A stretch of DNA of 64,000 bases from Marthasterias glacialis (lineage: Eukaryota; Echinodermata; Asteroidea; Forcipulatida; Asteriidae). The translations under genes were made by a program, and so were the position numbers. The notes beneath the pieces are model-generated. The model made no database searches. It had not been told where the DNA came from and worked only from the letters and a program-made list of their open reading frames with translations. Shown piece by piece: positions 59,573 to 64,000 of this stretch (its first letter is position 1; each line of letters opens with the position of its first letter). The stretch spans positions 13,719,938 to 13,783,937 of the forward strand of contig OU452226.1 in NCBI GenBank assembly GCA_911728455.2, read 5' to 3'.

Positions 59573-62500
59573 GAAGTTTCTGCTGATGTTGATGTCCATC
59601 AAACGGGTTCGAAAAAAAGAAAAAGAAAAAAAAAACATTCCCAGCATACTCTTCCTGTATTCTGAACACTCTCTGATGGTATGAACTGCTGAGGAGCAGC
59701 TTAAACCCCATTGTCAACCCCTGTCTCTTGACAATCCTACCAATTAATCAGAGTAAATATCTGTTAAGTATCGCATTCAAGCCGTCTTCATTTCCTGTGC
59801 TTCTCACACTATCGGCAGCTGATATGGATTTTCTCTCGATCAGTTTTCGTTTTGACTTTGTTGTCTTGGGATGGTGGACCACAGCGATGATTTCAGCTCG
59901 GTATGCTTACCCCCCCCCCCTATACCGCCATCGCTAGGGGGGGCCAAAGCGAGAGGCTAAAGGGCGATATCTAACTGATGGTCATTGACCTGTAGTGAGG
60001 TAGTATGGGACTCTAGAGTGGTTCAGGCCTTGGGGGCCCCCAGGTGTGTACAGAGTCTCTCAGTGCTGATGTGGGCTACATTCATTTACCATCGCACACC
60101 GTCATGGACCTGTGGTATTGCTTATCATAGTTATAATTGATGAGCTTTAAAACAAGTCTTAGGTATGCAGTATTTGAGGAAGGCCTCACGATCATGAAAT
60201 AGCAAACTCATGCCAGCAGTTTGGAAATTCTACTAAGTTTATTACAAGTTTGACAAATAATGCAACAAATTTATAACTGAATTAAGATTTTTTTTTTTAT
60301 TTTTTTAAATAGCAGAAGATTTTCTGGTATTGATTTGATCAATTTTACCGTGAGCCAAAGTGGTTAGATGAATGGAAGGAGATTGAGATGCACTGGTTCG
60401 TTGGCTTAATCTGACCTTCGAGATGACGCAAAGAGTTGAGTGTCCTGCAGGTCGAACGAGACAAACACCATCCTCGTACTGACCAGCATAATGGTCATTT
60501 TCCCCATCACCATGGTGATGCCTCAACCAGTCAAGGCACGTGCAAATGAGATGTGTGTGTTTTTACCTGCGTGTGAGATGCCAGCATTCTTCGACGTGGG
60601 CTTGTCTGCGACTGTTTGATTTGACCAGTTTCCCTTCTGCGGGTTATTGGCCTTCAAGCCTTCATTCCAAATCAAATTGGAAATCAGTCAAAACTAACAA
60701 ATCTAAAACGTTGCCAGCTCTTGCACTTAGCACTTGTGTTGGTTTAACTTTTAAATTGAGGCATATAAACAAATGCGTCTCATTGATACAAGACGAACCT
60801 GCATTCAGACAACAACAAAAAAACGCGTTTGGAGGAAGAGTTGTTATTGTCAGTTCCTATTTCTTTGTGATCGTACGGGATGTAAATGACCTCACAGAGT
60901 TCTTTCTTTGAAGGCGTACCTTTTACGTCAACAACACACATCGGGACAAGTTCACAACTCCAACATTTAAAATAATTTCTAGCAAATCAAATTCTGAACA
61001 CTCACAACTGGAAATGCCAAAGTGAAAGCGCGGAACTGAAATTCACTTTGGTAAAAAATTGTGTGATGAAAAATAGGGCAGGGCGACCCCAGTGGGGCTT
61101 GGAAATCTGTGGTGAAGTCTAAAGGGAGACTGTGAAGAGAGGGACAATAAAATTAAGGGTTTTTTTCTTAATGGTTACTGGTTACAAGGTCTGACTTCCC
61201 GAATTGCTGGAAGGCAGAATATTGTCTCTCCGGTGCTCAACTCCACAGGAAATTCTTTTTTTTTTCTTCTTCTCTTTTTTTTAATATCAGGACAAAAAAA
61301 AAGGCCTCCCTACCTTTTTTTTTGGATGCTCTGATTCATTGCAATACTTGAAGCACGAATAGTGAATGTCAAGTCGACTTGTCCAATTTATCAATAAAAG
61401 GTGTACCTTGTTTTGGTCGGCAGTTTACTGGGAAACAGTGTTGAATATATCTCACAGAAAATTAAATCTCAGGATGATTTTTTTCTCTCGGATTATTGTT
61501 GATTGGATCCGAGTTGGGAGAAAATAGTGAAATAGCATGCACACTTTTCAGCATATAAACACATTGTCCTTAATTTTGATTGTTACAACCAAAATTAAAA
61601 TGGGGGTCGTCAAATTCCATTTTTTCGAATTTGACATTATTTGAGATAGAAATATTTTTATGGAAGATTGGCACTGGTATGAACTTCATAATCAGTAAGC
61701 TTTCAGACTGATACTAAGTAGAACAAATTTGGATCTTGATACCAGTCCTGTATTCTACCTTTAACAAAAAAAACTTAAACCAACATTAAGAAAATGATGG
61801 ATTGAAATTGTCTTTGTCGTCAAAAAATGGTGGCGCTTTTGCATCATGATTAAAGCCAATTTTGATTAGCTTGCGTCGGGAGTTTTTCTATCTTTTGTAG
61901 CACAGTGATACTTTCTTTGATATTAAACACTGCGTTCGTAATTGTCCAAGGGCTGCGGTAGTTGACTTTGTCCCAATGTTGTTATATTTACCAACGCTCA
62001 AAGCCTCGGTAAACTCGGGTCATGACTCTGGTGATTTCTCTAGAAAAAGGGTATTTGTCAGAAGAATTTGTTTCAGGCCAGTCAAATTCCCGGCAGAGTC
62101 CGCTTGATTATTACCATGCAGTCCCTCGATATTGTTCAATATGAAATGACTGAGGGCTATAGAGTTGTGGCCCCTTCCCCAATGAGGTTGCTGATTAATT
62201 TGAACAAATCAGCGCCATTGTTGAATAAACACTAGCAATTATTCATTGTGGACGGGGCCTGCAGGCTTTCGCCCCAACTGCCCTAATCCTATATTATCCT
62301 AGGTTAGAAGTAAGCATATATTGAATCCCTGGGACCAATCACTCAGTGAAATAGAATATCATGATTAACATAATCTGCAGGAATTGGTTTCCCATCGCGG
62401 CCACGTCAAATGAAAAAAAAAAAAAAACACACCTTGAATTGGGAGAAGCGCATGCTTTGGTTCTTAAGCGCTTAATCTCTTTTCCTTCACACCTGGTTGT

Positions 62501-64000
62501 TAGACCTGGCTCAATGTTATCCGACGGTGATGCTGAGTTATACAACCCACTCTCTCGGTCGTCCCCTCCAGAGAATCGTTAAGTATATTCTGAAGGAAAG
62601 TGTTGAGCAAACGAATCTCAATGATGACTCCAAAGATATTGAGCGGGGGGATTTTGTTTTACTGTTACTATTTTTTTTTTCCCATTTCATTTTGGGCGAT
62701 AGCAGATCAGTTTTCAAGGAGGGTGGGAACTGTTCAAGGAGACAGTTGTTTGATTGTTCTCGTGTACAGGATTTGTGATTATTATTTTATCACGCGATTG
62801 ATTGACTAAAGTATTGAGTGGATAACAAACGATAAAAGCATCAGTTTCCAGCGATGGATTTTCGTCATCTCGTTTTACGGGTAACCATTTTCCCCCAACT
62901 TTGGTGAACGATGGGAGTCATCTTCTCATCTTTCAGCTTCACCTTTGCCATGGTATGGATCACCAAGATGGCTTGCTTCAGTCAATTTCTCTTTGCCAAA
63001 TCCAGAGAAAAAAAACCAAAAAAACAGATTGCTGGCTTCAAAGGTTCAGTGCAAGAAAGAAATGTGTTTCTTTTTGTTGTTGATTTGATCAAATCACCGA
63101 CACATTGATGATTTTGAATAGCCTAAAATGACAAGCCAATTCTTTTGCTCTTGTGTGTTCTGAGGTTGAAAGTGCTCGGGTTTTAAATGAGAATCAAGTT
63201 AAATTCAATCTGATATATACGGGTTCTCTCTTTTTTTTTTATAATAAAAACAATAGAGTTCAGGGAATAAAACCGGTGCTTTTTTGTCTGCTTCACTTTG
63301 CAAATAATTTCCCAGAATAGAATTCATTCGAACTCCGTGGAGAATTTCCACGTTTTTTTTCTCCTTCTTCTTCTATTCGAGACATGAAACTGGTTATGTG
63401 TTTTCAGTAATATGTAACTAAACCACTTACAGCGTCTACAGCCTAATCCCAGGTCATGCCATTTCATTTCATGTTAGATTTTCTTACAAACCAATACAGA
63501 CTCGCTGGTTGTAAGAGAAACCACCTCATAATATAATCTTATCAGCCAATGAGTGCCTTCTCCTGATAGTATATCCAAGGCCCGTAAGTTGATTGCGCTG
63601 ACATAAATTTTGTGCCCCGGGGCGAGCGCTAGGGAAACATTTTGACTAATCCGCAAAAAGAAACATGTTTGTTAATGGTGTGTGAGTGCGTTTTCCGCAT
63701 GGCTGGTAGTAGCGTGGTCGTTACCAGCCATGGCATTAACCTTGACCCAGTCCTGTAACCTTTGGCTGCCAGAATGTATCGACGACGAGCGCATCTGCCT
63801 TCAAATTCCCAGAGTGAAATCAAGCTTGCTCAGAGTTAACATCTAAGCGGTTCAGCCTGAGCTTCTTCTCGAAGGCGTTGCCACATCTGGAGTTTCGCTC
63901 CTGAAATCTGAGAGTACCATGTACTAGTAGATTTTTTTCTTTTTCTTTTTCTTTTTTTAAACAAGCATTTGCGCTCCACTTTATCGCCATGTGGTCTTGG

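Larger units (their letters stand above)
14361..64000 (+). other. Downstream Musashi intron or intergenic sequence (partial, extends right of the window)
   Basis: I found no continuation of RRM2 on the plus strand: no RGFGFVTF-type RNP1 coding sequence. If the gene continues rightward past the window edge, this is an intron of at least 49.6 kb. A less conserved C-terminal exon could be hidden here and go unrecognised. Outside the listed repeats, the long blocks 14400-16600, 18350-20250, 21000-26100, 28000-30450, 33600-36450, 40150-46900, 48050-49600, 52050-54800 and 55350-58650 show only unique-looking AT-rich DNA, homopolymers and short low-complexity tracts. Confidence 0.6.

Noticed and set aside
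59996-60005. TGAGGTAGTA, identical to the first ten bases of let-7
   Set aside because: The similarity stops after ten bases (TGGGACTC follows instead of GGTTGTATAG), and no complementary arm is found within 100 bases.
60540-60911. 123-codon open frame on the plus strand
   Set aside because: No recognisable domain or Musashi C-terminal similarity, and no convincing flanking splice sites.

Overview
This is a gene-poor stretch of an animal nuclear genome. I can support only one coding segment: a single 93-base internal exon at 14268-14360 on the plus strand. It encodes the start of the second RNA recognition motif (RRM2) of a Musashi-family RNA-binding protein. The exon is bounded by a polypyrimidine tract plus AG acceptor and a consensus GTATGT donor, and both boundaries fall between codons. 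I found no exon for RRM1, for the rest of RRM2 or for the C-terminal tail, so almost all of the 64 kb reads as intron (1-14267 and from 14361 onward). I saw no bacterial-type operon, CRISPR array, rRNA, intact tRNA or transposon coding region.

The organism is most likely an echinoderm, probably a sea star. The exon diverges moderately from vertebrate and insect Musashi. The non-coding DNA is filled with short hairpin MITEs (termini such as TAAAGGGTG..CAACATTGGTAA, AAAGGGACACATTGCCTT and GGCCCAATTTCATAGAGCTGCTTAAGCAC) that I associate with sea star genomes, together with tRNA-derived SINE pieces. The assignment rests on remembered repeat families, not on a search.

Layout. 1-14267: upstream intron with microsatellites, several inverted-repeat elements (3686-3824, 5239-5471, 11367-11493), two copies of one MITE family (6240-6900, 12402-12765) and a SINE ending about 200 bases before the exon. 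14268-14360: the exon. 14361-30800: downstream intron with a local duplication (16645-17263), a dense MITE cluster (17332-18323), and G-rich and polypurine tracts. 30800-40140: a segmental duplication with an insertion in one copy, a second copy of the nested MITE (36477-36715), a tandem duplication split by poly(C), and a long-hairpin element. 40140-54000: mostly unremarkable AT-rich intron with SINE remnants, a second copy of the long-hairpin element and another nested MITE. 54000-64000: a short repeated motif, then at 58670-59240 a cluster of palindromic POU-type sites and DR1-like nuclear-receptor repeats, the best candidate regulatory element in the window.

The most informative biology is the transposon archaeology. 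One MITE family was hit twice, at different internal positions, by two unrelated MITE families, which gives a relative insertion order. The window also has an unusual number of very long poly(C)/poly(G) runs. I found no evidence of an undescribed multi-gene system.
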